34,982 nucleotides of DNA. It comes from Hydrogenophaga sp. (GTDB lineage Bacteria; Pseudomonadota; Gammaproteobacteria; Burkholderiales; Burkholderiaceae_C). The notes below the pieces were generated by a model. That model saw nothing but the letters and a program-made list of their open reading frames with translations, made no database searches and was not told where the DNA came from. A program made the position numbers and the translations under genes. This document shows, piece after piece, positions 16,230-27,209 of the stretch (position 1 is its first letter; every line of letters starts with the position of its first letter). Where the stretch lies: the NCBI GenBank assembly GCA_030653975.1, contig JAURYH010000060.1, forward strand, positions 1 through 34,982, given 5' to 3'.

Positions 16230-17210
16230 TTGTCCGAACTCCACAAATTCATGTTTGAAGGCCTGCCGGTGCGCGGCATGCTGGTGCGCCTGACCGGCGC
16301 CTGGACCGACATCCTGACCCGGCGCGAGCAGTCGGGTGGCTATCCGGCGGCGGTGCAGGAACTGCTGGGCGAGATGACGGCAGCGGCCACGCTGATGCAG
16401 GCCAACATCAAGTTCAACGGCGCGCTGATCATGCAGATCATGGGCGACGGCCCGGTGAAGCTCGCCGTGGCCGAAGTGCAGCCCGACCTGAGCCTGCGCG
16501 CCACGGCCACGGTGTTGGGCGAGGTTGCTGGCGATGCGCCGCTCTCGCACATGGTCAACGTGAACAACCAGGGACGTTGCGCGATCACGCTCGACCCGAA
16601 AGACCGCCAGCCGGGCCAGCAGCCTTACCAGGGTGTGGTGCCGCTGTTTGGTGACCGCCATGAAAAGCTGGAAAAGCTCAGCGAAGTGATCGAACACTAC
16701 ATGCTGCAAAGCGAGCAGCTCGACACGCGCCTGGTGCTCGCCGCCAACGACAAGGTCGCCGCGGGCCTGCTGATCCAGCGCCTGCCGCTGCAGGGCGAGG
16801 CCAACCTGGCCGGTGCGGGCGCGGTGGCCAAGGACGAAGACCAGATCGGCCTGAACGAGGACTACAACCGCATCGCCATCCTGGCGGCCAGCCTCAAGCG
16901 CGAGGAGCTGCTGGAGCTGGACGCCGAAACCATCCTGCGGCGCCTGTTCTGGGAAGAGGACGTGCGCCGCTTCGAACCCCTGGTGGGCGACGAAGGGCCG
17001 CGCTTCGCCTGCACCTGCTCGCGCGAGCGCGTGGGCAACATGCTGCGCAGCCTGGGGCGCGAGGAGATCGAATCCATCATTGCCGAGCAGGGCCAGGTGG
17101 AGGTGGGCTGCGACTTCTGCGGCGCGATGTACCGGTTTGACCCCATCGAAGCCGCCCAGGTGTTTCTGCAGCCAGCCATTCAGCCACCGGCTCCTGACGG
17201 AATGCACTGA
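16230..17210 (+). CDS. hslO: Redox-regulated chaperone Hsp33
   Basis: The 326-residue protein is the Hsp33 holdase, which is switched on when oxidative stress releases zinc from its C-terminal cysteines. All four are present: C261 and C263 (CTC), C294 and C297 (CDFC). The start is TTG at 16230, giving MSELHKFMFEGLPVRGM; the next ATG (16251) would remove a conserved beginning. The substrate-binding core includes GMLVRLTGAW, MTAAATLMQANIKFNGALIMQ and YQGVVPL. It acts in the cytosol. The stop is followed by a gap with two CCCTCTCCC hairpins. Confidence 0.93.
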   Translation: MSELHKFMFEGLPVRGMLVRLTGAWTDILTRREQSGGYPAAVQELLGEMTAAATLMQANIKFNGALIMQIMGDGPVKLAVAEVQPDLSLRATATVLGEVAGDAPLSHMVNVNNQGRCAITLDPKDRQPGQQPYQGVVPLFGDRHEKLEKLSEVIEHYMLQSEQLDTRLVLAANDKVAAGLLIQRLPLQGEANLAGAGAVAKDEDQIGLNEDYNRIAILAASLKREELLELDAETILRRLFWEEDVRRFEPLVGDEGPRFACTCSRERVGNMLRSLGREEIESIIAEQGQVEVGCDFCGAMYRFDPIEAAQVFLQPAIQPPAPDGMH

Positions 17211-17250
17211 GAGGCTGAGGGCGAGAAGCAGTGGCGCGAGGGCTGTTGCT

Positions 17251-17271
17251 CCCTCTCCCTCTGGGAGAGGG
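17251..17271. repeat. REP-like hairpin, first copy
   Basis: A perfect 9-base inverted repeat (CCCTCTCCC at 17251-17259, GGGAGAGGG at 17263-17271) with a three-base loop sits just after hslO. It belongs to the same dispersed family as 17373-17393 and the hairpin in mod. It may stop convergent transcription of hslO, but no U-tract follows. Confidence 0.75.
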
Positions 17272-17341
17272 CAGGGGTGAGGGCTGGCGCTGGCGTTGCG
17301 GCCCCTTCGAAGCTCAGCCCTGCTCTGGGTCCATGGAACGT

Positions 17342-18616
17342 TCAGCGTTTGTAGGTGGTCCGGGCGGGCGTGCCCTCTCCCAGGGGGAGAGGGAGCAAAC
17401 CCCCGTCGCCGACCACGTTGCACAACGCGTCCAGCACGTCGTGGCAGGCCCCCATGGTGTGGTAGTCCACCTTGCCGGCCGGGCTTTTTTCGTCGCTGAT
17501 CTTGCTGTTGTCGGCGCGCAGGATGCGCCACCAGGCGCCGTGCTGGTGGTCCACGAAATGTTCCCAGGCGTAGGCCCAGAGCCGCTGGTAGTCGGCCCAG
17601 TAACGCGCTTCGCCCGTGACGCTGGCCAGACGCGCGGCGGCGGCTATGGATTCGGCCTGGACCCAGAAATATTTGTCGCTGTCGCACACGCTGCCGTCGG
17701 GCGCGAAGCCATAAAACAGGCCGCCGTGTTCGGCATCCCATGAGGTCTTCATGGCGGTGTCAAAGAAGTGCTGCGCCCGTTGCACCAGACCGGTTTGAGG
17801 GCGGCGCTGGTTCAACAGCAGCAGGAGCTTGGCCCATTCGGTGAGGTGGCCGGGCTGGAAACCCCAGGGCCGGAAGATGTTGGTCCGGTCGCCTTTGTTG
17901 TAGTCCCAGTCCACCGACCAGTCGGCGCGGTAGTGTTCCCACACCAGACCGCCGGCCAGCGCCGCCTGGCGCACGGTGATGTGCTCGGCCAGCAGCGCAG
18001 CACGGTCCAGGTAGTGGGGTTCACCGGTGGCATCAAAGGCGGCGAGCAGGGCTTCGCACAGGTGCATGTTGGCGTTCTGGCCGCGGTAGGGCTGCAGCTG
18101 CCAGCCGGCCGTGGCCTCGTCGGCGTAGAGGCCGTGTTGCGGCTCCCAGAAGCGCTGTTCCAGCAGGTCGAAGGTCTGGGCAATGCCCGCATGCGCGCCA
18201 CTCAGTCCCGCCATGTGGGCGTGCGCATGGGCCAGCAGCACGAAAGCCAGGCCGTAGGCGTGGTGGGTGGCGTCCAGCACCGTCTTGCGGCCCTCGCGCC
18301 AGTCCAGCAGCCAGACGTAGCCTCCGGTGGCCGGATCGTGATGCACCTGCAGGAAGTCAAAGGCCTGTTGCAGCGCCCTGCGGTGCAGGTCGTTCGGGTC
18401 GAGACGCTGCGCCATGGCGCAGATGACGACGAAGCGCGTGCTGCTCACCAGGTGGCGCGTGTGGCGGTCGTAGACCTCGCCGTTGTCGCGGAAGAAATGG
18501 AACAGACCACCACTGGGGTCGATGGCCCTCGGGAGGTAGAACGCCATCGTGTCGCGCACGTGGGTGCGCAGGAAATCGGGTGACCGGAAGTCGGGCAGGG
18601 GCTGTGCGGGGATCAT
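17342..18616 (-). CDS. N-acylglucosamine 2-epimerase (AGE) family epimerase/isomerase
   Basis: The 424-residue protein is an (alpha/alpha)6-barrel sugar epimerase or isomerase of the AGE family, which includes renin-binding-protein-like epimerases, mannose isomerases and related enzymes. The family block FRPWGFQPGHLTEWAKLL contains a catalytic histidine, H257, and DKYFWVQAESIAAAARL is another conserved block. The substrate is not visible. Its ATG overlaps the stop of the NadR-like gene (ATGA 18613-18616). The last about 20 residues (LLPLPLGEGTPARTTYKR) are encoded by a REP-like hairpin, so the natural C-terminus seems to have been replaced. Confidence 0.85.
   Translation of the reverse strand: MIPAQPLPDFRSPDFLRTHVRDTMAFYLPRAIDPSGGLFHFFRDNGEVYDRHTRHLVSSTRFVVICAMAQRLDPNDLHRRALQQAFDFLQVHHDPATGGYVWLLDWREGRKTVLDATHHAYGLAFVLLAHAHAHMAGLSGAHAGIAQTFDLLEQRFWEPQHGLYADEATAGWQLQPYRGQNANMHLCEALLAAFDATGEPHYLDRAALLAEHITVRQAALAGGLVWEHYRADWSVDWDYNKGDRTNIFRPWGFQPGHLTEWAKLLLLLNQRRPQTGLVQRAQHFFDTAMKTSWDAEHGGLFYGFAPDGSVCDSDKYFWVQAESIAAAARLASVTGEARYWADYQRLWAYAWEHFVDHQHGAWWRILRADNSKISDEKSPAGKVDYHTMGACHDVLDALCNVVGDGGLLPLPLGEGTPARTTYKR
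17373..17393. repeat. REP-like hairpin, second copy, inside the 3' end of the epimerase gene
   Basis: CCCTCTCCC (17373-17381) and GGGAGAGGG (17385-17393) form a perfect 9-base stem with a three-base loop. It is read through as the LLPLPLGEG part of the epimerase C-terminus. It lies about 120 bases from the first copy; the sequence between them includes a degenerate CTTCGAAGCTCAG remnant near 17306. Confidence 0.75.
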
Positions 18617-19308
18617 GGCGGGGTGCTCCGGGAGGACTCGGTGGAGAGGAGCTGGCTGAACAGGCGGTGTTCGCAGTCCGGATCGCTGCAGCTGTCGCAG
18701 ATCCAGCGGCCGCGGCCGCGGTGCAACGCCGGATCGTCGACCAGCAGCGGTCGGCCAAGGTGGCCGCCGATGGCCCGCAGTGCCTGCTGCAGACGCGCTG
18801 GCCCCTTTCCATAGATGGTCTGGTAACGCACGCCGGCGATCTGCAGCTCGCGCCGCAGCACCGCGTCGGTGGCTTCGCGCACGGCCGGGCTGTCGCGAAA
18901 CAGGTCGTCGGCGACCCAGGGCAGGTCCAGCCCCATCAGCAGCGTCAGGTCGTAGCGTTGCTGTTCGATCCGAGCGGCGGGCAGCAGCGAGCGGTCATTG
19001 AAATAGAGCTCGCTGTAGGCGGCGATCACCAGCGCCGTGGTGTCGGCAATGACCAGTTCCACACCGTGCTGACAGGCGGCGATTTCGATGTGTTGCGTTT
19101 GCTCGGCGGCACGCGCGGCCTGCTCTTGCGCTTGCGGCGCGCGCCCCATGGCTTCGCACCAGTGACGGAGCTGCTCGGGAACGAACACGGTGGGGATGTG
19201 AAGCACCTCGTTGAGGTGCTGCTGCAAGGCTTGTCCCAAAGCGGATTTGCCGGTGGACTCGCCACCGAGCAGCGTGATCGTGGTGGCCACAGGCGGGACG
19301 GTCAACAA
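18613..19308 (-). CDS. NadR-like AAA family ATPase / nicotinamide riboside kinase-type protein
   Basis: The 231-residue protein has a Walker A motif GGESTGKS (15-22) at the start of a P-loop kinase domain like the ribosylnicotinamide kinase part of NadR (TLLGGESTGKSALGQALQQHLN, VPEQLRHW, ADTTALVIAAYSELYF). No adenylyltransferase or helix-turn-helix domain is present, so it is not full-length NadR. The C-terminus has a cysteine/histidine group (CDSCSDPDCEHRLF) which is an added feature of unknown role. It overlaps the downstream epimerase gene by four bases. Substrate assignment to nicotinamide riboside is inferred. Confidence 0.75.
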   Translation of the reverse strand: MLTVPPVATTITLLGGESTGKSALGQALQQHLNEVLHIPTVFVPEQLRHWCEAMGRAPQAQEQAARAAEQTQHIEIAACQHGVELVIADTTALVIAAYSELYFNDRSLLPAARIEQQRYDLTLLMGLDLPWVADDLFRDSPAVREATDAVLRRELQIAGVRYQTIYGKGPARLQQALRAIGGHLGRPLLVDDPALHRGRGRWICDSCSDPDCEHRLFSQLLSTESSRSTPP

Positions 19309-19356
19309 GGTGCGGTGGTGAGGACGAAGCGCACCGGGTGGTTCGACGGCCCGGGC

Positions 19357-19641
19357 TCAGGGCCGGGTCTGCGCGATCTGGACAAAGACCTCGTTGGGCT
19401 TGACCATGCCCAGGTTTTGCCGGGCCAGTTCTTCCACCATATCCAGGCCTTCCTGCAGGTCGCGCACCTCGCTGGCGAGCTGGTCGTTGCGCAGCTTGGC
19501 CTCGCGGTTGTTGCGATCCAGCTGGGCCAGCTCCTGCTTCATGCCCGACACCGTGGGAACGCTGCCCCGGCCGAACCACAGCTGCGCGTGCAGCACCAGC
19601 AGCAGCGAGATCAGCAGGGCGGGGATGAAGCGTGAGCCCAT
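19357..19641 (-). CDS. ftsB: Cell division protein FtsB
   Basis: The 94-residue protein has one N-terminal membrane segment (about residues 5-22) and a coiled coil (about 32-75) rich in LRNDQLASEVRDLQ-type heptads, followed by the conserved ARQNLGMVKPNEVFVQI. FtsB forms the FtsQLB complex that activates septal peptidoglycan synthesis. Position 38 bases after eno is the standard neighbourhood in Proteobacteria. Size and topology match the family. Confidence 0.92.
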   Translation of the reverse strand: MGSRFIPALLISLLLVLHAQLWFGRGSVPTVSGMKQELAQLDRNNREAKLRNDQLASEVRDLQEGLDMVEELARQNLGMVKPNEVFVQIAQTRP

Positions 19642-19679
19642 GGTGGCAGGAGTCTAGTGGCGCAGGACGCCCACAAACT

Positions 19680-20975
<1,296 letters not shown>

Positions 20976-21062
20976 TCAAAAAAATCCAAAATAAATCAAC
21001 ACAATCAACCCGAGGATGAAGACGTAGATCACGGGAATCCGGTCAAACGCCTTCAACAGCAA
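20976..21062 (-). CDS. Possible 28-residue membrane micro-protein between DUF1330 gene and eno
   Basis: A short frame read from TTG at 21062 encodes [20 protein letters not shown] and ends LIYFGFF. It is one charged N-terminal helix followed by a membrane-spanning segment. It ends nine bases before the eno ATG and starts within the last codons of the DUF1330 gene, so it could be translated by coupling. No ribosome-binding site is evident, and the tract is simply T-rich on this strand, so chance is possible. Confidence 0.25.
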   Translation of the reverse strand: MLLKAFDRIPVIYVFILGLIVLIYFGFF

Positions 21063-21330
21063 ACATGCGGATCGATCCCGCGCCTTCCCGCAACTGGCGG
21101 GCATGGGTATAGGTTTCGGAGTGGTAGTAGGTCTGCGCGGTGGCCAGGTCCTTGAACTTGAGCACGACCACACGCTGCGGATGCCAGTCGCCTTCCAGTG
21201 GCTCGACGCGCCCGCCACGAACCAGCGCTTCTGCGCCAAATTCCGTCATGGCCCGCGAGCTCCATTCGCGGTAGACCTTCATCTGCTCCTCGTTGGTCAC
21301 CGTCACCTCCGCAATGATGTACGCACTCAT
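21043..21330 (-). CDS. DUF1330 domain protein
   Basis: The 95-residue protein is a dimeric alpha/beta-barrel family member ([49 protein letters not shown]). The family resembles small monooxygenases and muconolactone isomerases, but no reaction is established. Its ATG overlaps the kdsA stop (ATGA 21327-21330), so it is translationally coupled to kdsA. A role in central or envelope metabolism is only suggested by its neighbours. Confidence 0.88.
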   Translation of the reverse strand: MSAYIIAEVTVTNEEQMKVYREWSSRAMTEFGAEALVRGGRVEPLEGDWHPQRVVVLKFKDLATAQTYYHSETYTHARQLREGAGSIRMFAVEGV

Positions 21331-22181
21331 GCGAAATCGTCCTCCAGCAGCGGGTTTGTTTTGGTTACGGAATCGAGCGCCACCAAGGTTTCAAGCAGCG
21401 CCTTCATGTGTTTCAGCGGCACAGCGTTCGGGCCGTCCGACCAGGCCTCGGCGGGCCGGGGATGGGTTTCCATGAACAGGCCGGCCACTCCCGCGGCCAC
21501 GCCGGCCCGGGCCAGCACCGGCACCATCTCGCGGGCACCACCACTGACCGAGCCCAGGCCGCCCGGTTTCTGCACCGAGTGGGTCACGTCGAACACCACC
21601 GGCGCGCCAGACTTGCGCATCTCGGCCAGGCTGGTCATGTCGGCCACGAGGTTGTTGTAGCCAAAACTCACGCCGCGTTCGCAGGCCAGAAAGCGGTCTT
21701 CCGACAGGCCGGCTTCCCGAGCGGCGTCGCGGGCCTTGTCGATCACGTTCTTCATGTCCCAGGGGGCGAGGAACTGGCCCTTCTTGATGTTCACCGGCTT
21801 GCCGCTTTGAGCCACGGCGCGGATGAAGTCGGTCTGGCGGCACAGGAAGGCCGGCGTCTGCAGCACGTCCACCACGCTGGCCACCTCGGCCACGTGCGAT
21901 GCATCGTGCACGTCGGTCAGGATGGGCAGTTGCAACTGGCGGCGCACCTCGTCGAGGATCTTCAGGCCCGCTTCCAGGCCGACGCCGCGCTGGCTGGTGC
22001 CCGAAGACCGGTTGGCCTTGTCGAAAGAACCTTTGTAGATCAGCGGAATGCCCAGCGCGGTACAGGCCTCCTTCAGCTGACCGGCGACGTCGATGGACAT
22101 CTGCAGCCCTTCGATCGAGCAGGTGCCGGCGATCAGGAAGAAGCGCTGGTCCAGGCCGACGTCGAATCCGCAGAGTTTCAT
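21327..22181 (-). CDS. kdsA: 3-deoxy-8-phosphooctulonate synthase (KDO-8-P synthase)
   Basis: The 284-residue enzyme condenses phosphoenolpyruvate with arabinose 5-phosphate to make KDO-8-phosphate for lipopolysaccharide. The start is ATG 22181 ([20 protein letters not shown]), 17 bases after pyrG; a longer in-frame extension lies over pyrG and is not real. Conserved blocks include [31 protein letters not shown] and FDVTHSVQ. Cysteine 21 (GTCSIEG) stands where E. coli has N26, the mark of the metal-dependent class II enzymes. The ligand assignment is from alignment by eye. Confidence 0.94.
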   Translation of the reverse strand: MKLCGFDVGLDQRFFLIAGTCSIEGLQMSIDVAGQLKEACTALGIPLIYKGSFDKANRSSGTSQRGVGLEAGLKILDEVRRQLQLPILTDVHDASHVAEVASVVDVLQTPAFLCRQTDFIRAVAQSGKPVNIKKGQFLAPWDMKNVIDKARDAAREAGLSEDRFLACERGVSFGYNNLVADMTSLAEMRKSGAPVVFDVTHSVQKPGGLGSVSGGAREMVPVLARAGVAAGVAGLFMETHPRPAEAWSDGPNAVPLKHMKALLETLVALDSVTKTNPLLEDDFA

Positions 22182-22198
22182 GGGTGGGCTTTCCCGTT

Positions 22199-23913
<1,715 letters not shown>

Positions 23914-23982
23914 GAGGCCACCCCCCGGAACAAGCCGGCCTGCGGCCCGATGGGACCGGGCCGGACGACCGTCAGGGAGCAC

Positions 23983-24525
23983 TCAGTTGTTGGCCTTCAC
24001 GCGCAACGCGAATTTGCGAGTCAGCGAGCCCTTGTTGCCATTGACGCTGGCTGTCGCGGTGATCAGGAATTCGTGGTCCTGGGCGCTGTGGTTGTCGTAG
24101 CAATTGGGAAAGCCCGTGCAACTCTGGGTGATCAGCCCGGTGTCCGCCTGGATCCGGAGATTGTTGGTCAGGCTGGCGACCTCGGCAGCGCCGACGTTGA
24201 CCCCGCTGACCTTGAAGCTGTAGCTCAGCGTATGGCCAGTCGGCACGCTGGCCGAGGTGTCGATGGCCCATCGTGATTCGGTCCGGGGGTTGGCCGCATA
24301 CGCCGGGTTTCGCGGTCCGAAATCGGGTTCGTTGCCGACGTAGTAACTGCCGTCGGACTTGAGCTTGTCCAGCGGGAAGTAGCTGTCACTGTCGATAAAC
24401 AACTGATTGGCCAGGGGTGACCCCGTCGGGATGATTTCGGGTTCATCCGATCCACCGCCGCAGGCAGCCTGTGTCGCGAGGGCGGCGCAAAGGCCCATGG
24501 TCCGAAGTGCGGGAGCGATACGCAT
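23983..24525 (-). CDS. Putative lipoprotein, unknown function
   Basis: I do not recognise the family. The 180-residue product has a signal sequence ending QAACGGGSDEP; a cysteine followed by a Gly-rich linker is usual for lipoproteins of this bacterial group, though the -3 residue is glutamine rather than leucine. The body contains many beta-strand-like segments with NNLRIQADTGLITQSC, CYDNHSAQDHEFLITATASVNG, resembling a cadherin/Ig-like fold such as seen in putative Ig domain proteins. A second ATG nine codons in is possible. Surface or periplasmic location is inferred. Confidence 0.65.
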   Translation of the reverse strand: MRIAPALRTMGLCAALATQAACGGGSDEPEIIPTGSPLANQLFIDSDSYFPLDKLKSDGSYYVGNEPDFGPRNPAYAANPRTESRWAIDTSASVPTGHTLSYSFKVSGVNVGAAEVASLTNNLRIQADTGLITQSCTGFPNCYDNHSAQDHEFLITATASVNGNKGSLTRKFALRVKANN

Positions 24526-24661
24526 GGCGGTGTCTGTTGGTCTGGTTGATGTGGCAGGTGATTATCACTGCGGTTCGCATTGACGCGGGCGCAAGTCCTA
24601 TCGGGGGCATTGTGCCTGCAAGCGCTGGTCAATACCGCAAACAAACTGATACATTGAGATC

Positions 24662-25888
24662 ATGAACGACCTCGCCGGAAAACACATCGTCCTCGGCCTT
24701 TCGGGCGGCATCGCCTGCTACAAGGCGGCCGAGTTCTGTCGCACCCTGATCAAGGCCGGCGCCTCGGTGCAGGTGGTCATGACCGCGGCGGCCGAGCAGT
24801 TCATCACGCCGGTCACGATGCAGGCGCTGTCGGGTCGTCCGGTGTTCACCTCGCAATGGGACCAGCGCACGTCCGGTGGCTCGGACAACAACATGCCACA
24901 CATCAACCTCAGCCGCGAGGCCGACGCGATCCTGGTGGCGCCGGCCAGCGCCGACTTCATGGCCAAGCTGTTGCATGGCCGGGCCGACGACCTGCTCAGC
25001 CTGATGTGTCTGGCGCGTCCGCTGGACAAGGTGCCGCTGATCCTGGCGCCGGCCATGAACCGCGAGATGTGGTCGCACCCGGCCACGCAACGCAACGTGG
25101 CCCAGTTGCGCACCGACGGCACCACCGTGCTGGATGTCGGTGTGGGCGATCAGGCTTGCGGTGAAACGGGCGATGGCCGCATGCTGGAACCCGACGAGCT
25201 GCTGTACGAACTGGTGCGCTTCTTCACGCCCAAGGTGCTGGCGGGCCGGCAGGTGCTGGTGAGCGCCGGCCCCACGTACGAGGCCATTGATCCGGTGCGC
25301 GGTTTGACCAACCTCTCCAGCGGCAAGATGGGTTTTGCCATTGCGCGTGCGGCGCACGAAGCCGGTGCTCACGTGACCCTGGTGGCCGGACCGGTGAGCC
25401 TGACCACGCCGCGTGGGGTGGGGCGCATCAACGTGAAGTCGGCGCTGAACATGCAGAAGACGCTCAACGTGCTGAGCCAGACAGCGACCGTGTTCATCTC
25501 CGCTGCCGCCGTCGCCGACTGGCGACCCGCAGAGTCGGCCAACGAAAAAATCAAGAAGGATGGCAGCGGCCGGGTACCCACCTTGTCCTTCGTCGAGAAC
25601 CCGGACATCCTGGCCGGCATTGCCTCGGGCGCCCGGGCCCAGAACCAACAGCTGTTCTGCGTGGGTTTTGCGGCCGAGAGCCACGACCTGCTGGCGAACG
25701 CCCAGGCCAAGCGCGAACGCAAGGGCGTGCCCCTGCTGGTGGGCAATATCGGACCCGACACCTTCGGCCAGGACGACAACGCCCTGCTGCTGGTGGACGC
25801 CCAAGGCACGACCGATCTGCCCAAGGCCTCCAAGCTGCAACTCGCGCGCCAGCTTGTGGCCGAAATCGCGCTGCGCTTGCCAACCTGA
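24662..25888 (+). CDS. coaBC: Bifunctional phosphopantothenoylcysteine decarboxylase / phosphopantothenate-cysteine ligase
   Basis: The 408-residue protein carries out two successive steps of coenzyme A synthesis. The N-terminal flavin-dependent CoaC domain has active-site H80 (NMPHINLSREAD), the PAMN block (130-133) and C166 in ACGETGDGRM. The C-terminal CoaB domain starts with LVSAGPTYEAIDPVRGLTNLSSGKMG and has the conserved lysine stretch NEKIKKD. Complete and of usual length. Its upstream gap (24526-24661) is divergent with the lipoprotein gene; only weak promoter-like sequence (GATACAT near 24650) is seen. Confidence 0.95.
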   Translation: MNDLAGKHIVLGLSGGIACYKAAEFCRTLIKAGASVQVVMTAAAEQFITPVTMQALSGRPVFTSQWDQRTSGGSDNNMPHINLSREADAILVAPASADFMAKLLHGRADDLLSLMCLARPLDKVPLILAPAMNREMWSHPATQRNVAQLRTDGTTVLDVGVGDQACGETGDGRMLEPDELLYELVRFFTPKVLAGRQVLVSAGPTYEAIDPVRGLTNLSSGKMGFAIARAAHEAGAHVTLVAGPVSLTTPRGVGRINVKSALNMQKTLNVLSQTATVFISAAAVADWRPAESANEKIKKDGSGRVPTLSFVENPDILAGIASGARAQNQQLFCVGFAAESHDLLANAQAKRERKGVPLLVGNIGPDTFGQDDNALLLVDAQGTTDLPKASKLQLARQLVAEIALRLPT

Positions 25889-25939
25889 TCCTGTCGCTGG
25901 GCAGCTTGCCTGCCCGGAGGTTCCGGTCTTATGATCAAG

Positions 25940-25957
25940 AATAAGCACATGCTTATT
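25940..25957. promoter_or_regulatory. Perfect palindrome, likely operator of the metallo-hydrolase gene
   Basis: AATAAGCA and TGCTTATT are perfect 8-base arms around a two-base centre, 28 bases before the ATG at 25986. The AT-rich, short-spaced symmetric form resembles operators of ArsR/SmtB-type repressors. No such regulator gene lies in the window, so the binding protein is unknown. It also could overlap the promoter. Confidence 0.55.
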
Positions 25958-25985
25958 TGATGATTCGAAAGACAGGAGACAAGCC

Positions 25986-27056
25986 ATGAACACAAGGTCC
26001 TCGCCGACACAGGCCGGCCATGCCATCAATCCGACGACGATCCAGCGCAGCCGCCGCACATGGCTTCGCATGATGGGCGGCGTCGGTCTTGGGGCGGCCG
26101 GATTGGCTCTTGTTCCTGAAGTGAGGCTCTTTGCCCAGCAGGTTCATGAGTTCATCGAAGGCCCGCCGGTGCCCGATGTGAAGCCTGAACAGCTGTCTCC
26201 GCACGTGTGGATGGTCTACGCCAAAGACGGTTTCCCGACCCAGGAAAACCAGGGTCTGATGGCCAGTGTGCTGTTTGTGATCACGCAGAAGGGCGTGGTG
26301 GTGATGGACACCGGCGCGTCGGTGCAGATCGGCCAGATGGCGATCCGCATGATCAAGACCGTGACCCCCCAGCCGGTGATCGCGGTCTTCAACAGCCACT
26401 ACCACGGTGACCACTGGCTGGGCAACCACGCCTTTGTCGAGACCTACGGCAAGGACCTGCCGATCCACGCGCTGGCCCACACCCGCGAGCAGATCGCCGG
26501 GCACGAGGGCAATCTCTGGCGCAGTCTCATGGAGCGCTGGACCAACCAGGCCACGATGGGCACCAAAGTGTTTGCGCCCAACAAGGTGGTCGAGCACGGC
26601 CAGGTGTTCGACTACGGTGACGTGCAGCTGAAAATGCACTTTTATGGCAAGGCGCACACGCCTTCAGACCTGAGCATTGAGGTGGTGCAGGACAAGCTCA
26701 CCTACGTGGGCGATATCGCCATGGCGAACCGCATCGCCAACATCGACGACGGTTCCTACCCTGGCACCTTCAAGTACTACGACGCGATCAAGAAGGCCGC
26801 GGGTGACCAGCTCTGGGTGCCCGGCCATGGCCGCGGCAGCAAGGACCTGCTCGACACCTACGGCAGTTTCATGAAAGGCATCTGGGAGCCTTGCGTGCAG
26901 GCGGTGAAAGAGGGCATTCCGCTGGACGGCGCGAAAGACCGGGTGCTCAAAGACCCCCGCGTCGCCAGCCGCGCCAAAACCATGGACGGCTTTGACAGCA
27001 ACATCGGCAAGTACACGAGCCTGGCGTACCTCGAAGCCGAGAAGGACGCTTTTTGA
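25986..27056 (+). CDS. Tat-exported MBL-fold metallo-hydrolase (SoxH-like)
   Basis: The 356-residue protein carries a twin-arginine signal (SRRTWLRMMGG at 22-32, then a hydrophobic stretch to about 44). A metallo-beta-lactamase fold follows with the metal motif HYHGDH (H138, H140, D142, H143), DTGASVQIG before it, and KAHTPSDLSIE and WVPGHGRGS later. The family includes SoxH-type periplasmic proteins linked to sulfur oxidation; no sox genes are in the window, so the substrate is open. GGAG lies before the ATG. Expression is probably controlled by the palindrome upstream. Confidence 0.85.
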   Translation: MNTRSSPTQAGHAINPTTIQRSRRTWLRMMGGVGLGAAGLALVPEVRLFAQQVHEFIEGPPVPDVKPEQLSPHVWMVYAKDGFPTQENQGLMASVLFVITQKGVVVMDTGASVQIGQMAIRMIKTVTPQPVIAVFNSHYHGDHWLGNHAFVETYGKDLPIHALAHTREQIAGHEGNLWRSLMERWTNQATMGTKVFAPNKVVEHGQVFDYGDVQLKMHFYGKAHTPSDLSIEVVQDKLTYVGDIAMANRIANIDDGSYPGTFKYYDAIKKAAGDQLWVPGHGRGSKDLLDTYGSFMKGIWEPCVQAVKEGIPLDGAKDRVLKDPRVASRAKTMDGFDSNIGKYTSLAYLEAEKDAF

Positions 27057-27093
27057 GTCGAAGGGAAGCTCAACCCAGAGCACCGCGGAACTG

Positions 27094-27117
27094 CCCTTCG
27101 ACAAGCTCAGGACGGGC
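27094..27117. repeat. Dispersed repeat CCCTTCGACAAGCTCAGGAC
   Basis: The clearest copy of the repeat also seen inverted at 1399-1419 and inside mod at 6622-6647. It follows the metallo-hydrolase stop and precedes two further self-complementary stretches (CCCCTTGAGGGG near 27129-27140). Confidence 0.7.
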
Positions 27118-27156
27118 CGCAGGTGCTGCCCCTTGAGGGGCGGAGCGGCTAAGCGT

Positions 27157-27177
27157 ATTGCCGCATGAGGCGGCAAT
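27157..27177. terminator. Perfect hairpin between convergent genes
   Basis: ATTGCCGC (27157-27164) and GCGGCAAT (27170-27177) form an 8-base stem with a five-base loop, between the metallo-hydrolase gene (+) and the regulator gene (-). Position suggests a bidirectional terminator, but there is no clear U-tract. It may instead be part of the dispersed intergenic repeat. Confidence 0.4.
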
Positions 27178-27209
27178 CCGGGGCGCAGCGAGCAAGCGAT
27201 GGGGGTGGG

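Noticed and set aside
16140..17741. A 533-codon minus-strand frame over hslO
   Set aside because: Antisense to Hsp33 with all four cysteines; composition of a shadow.
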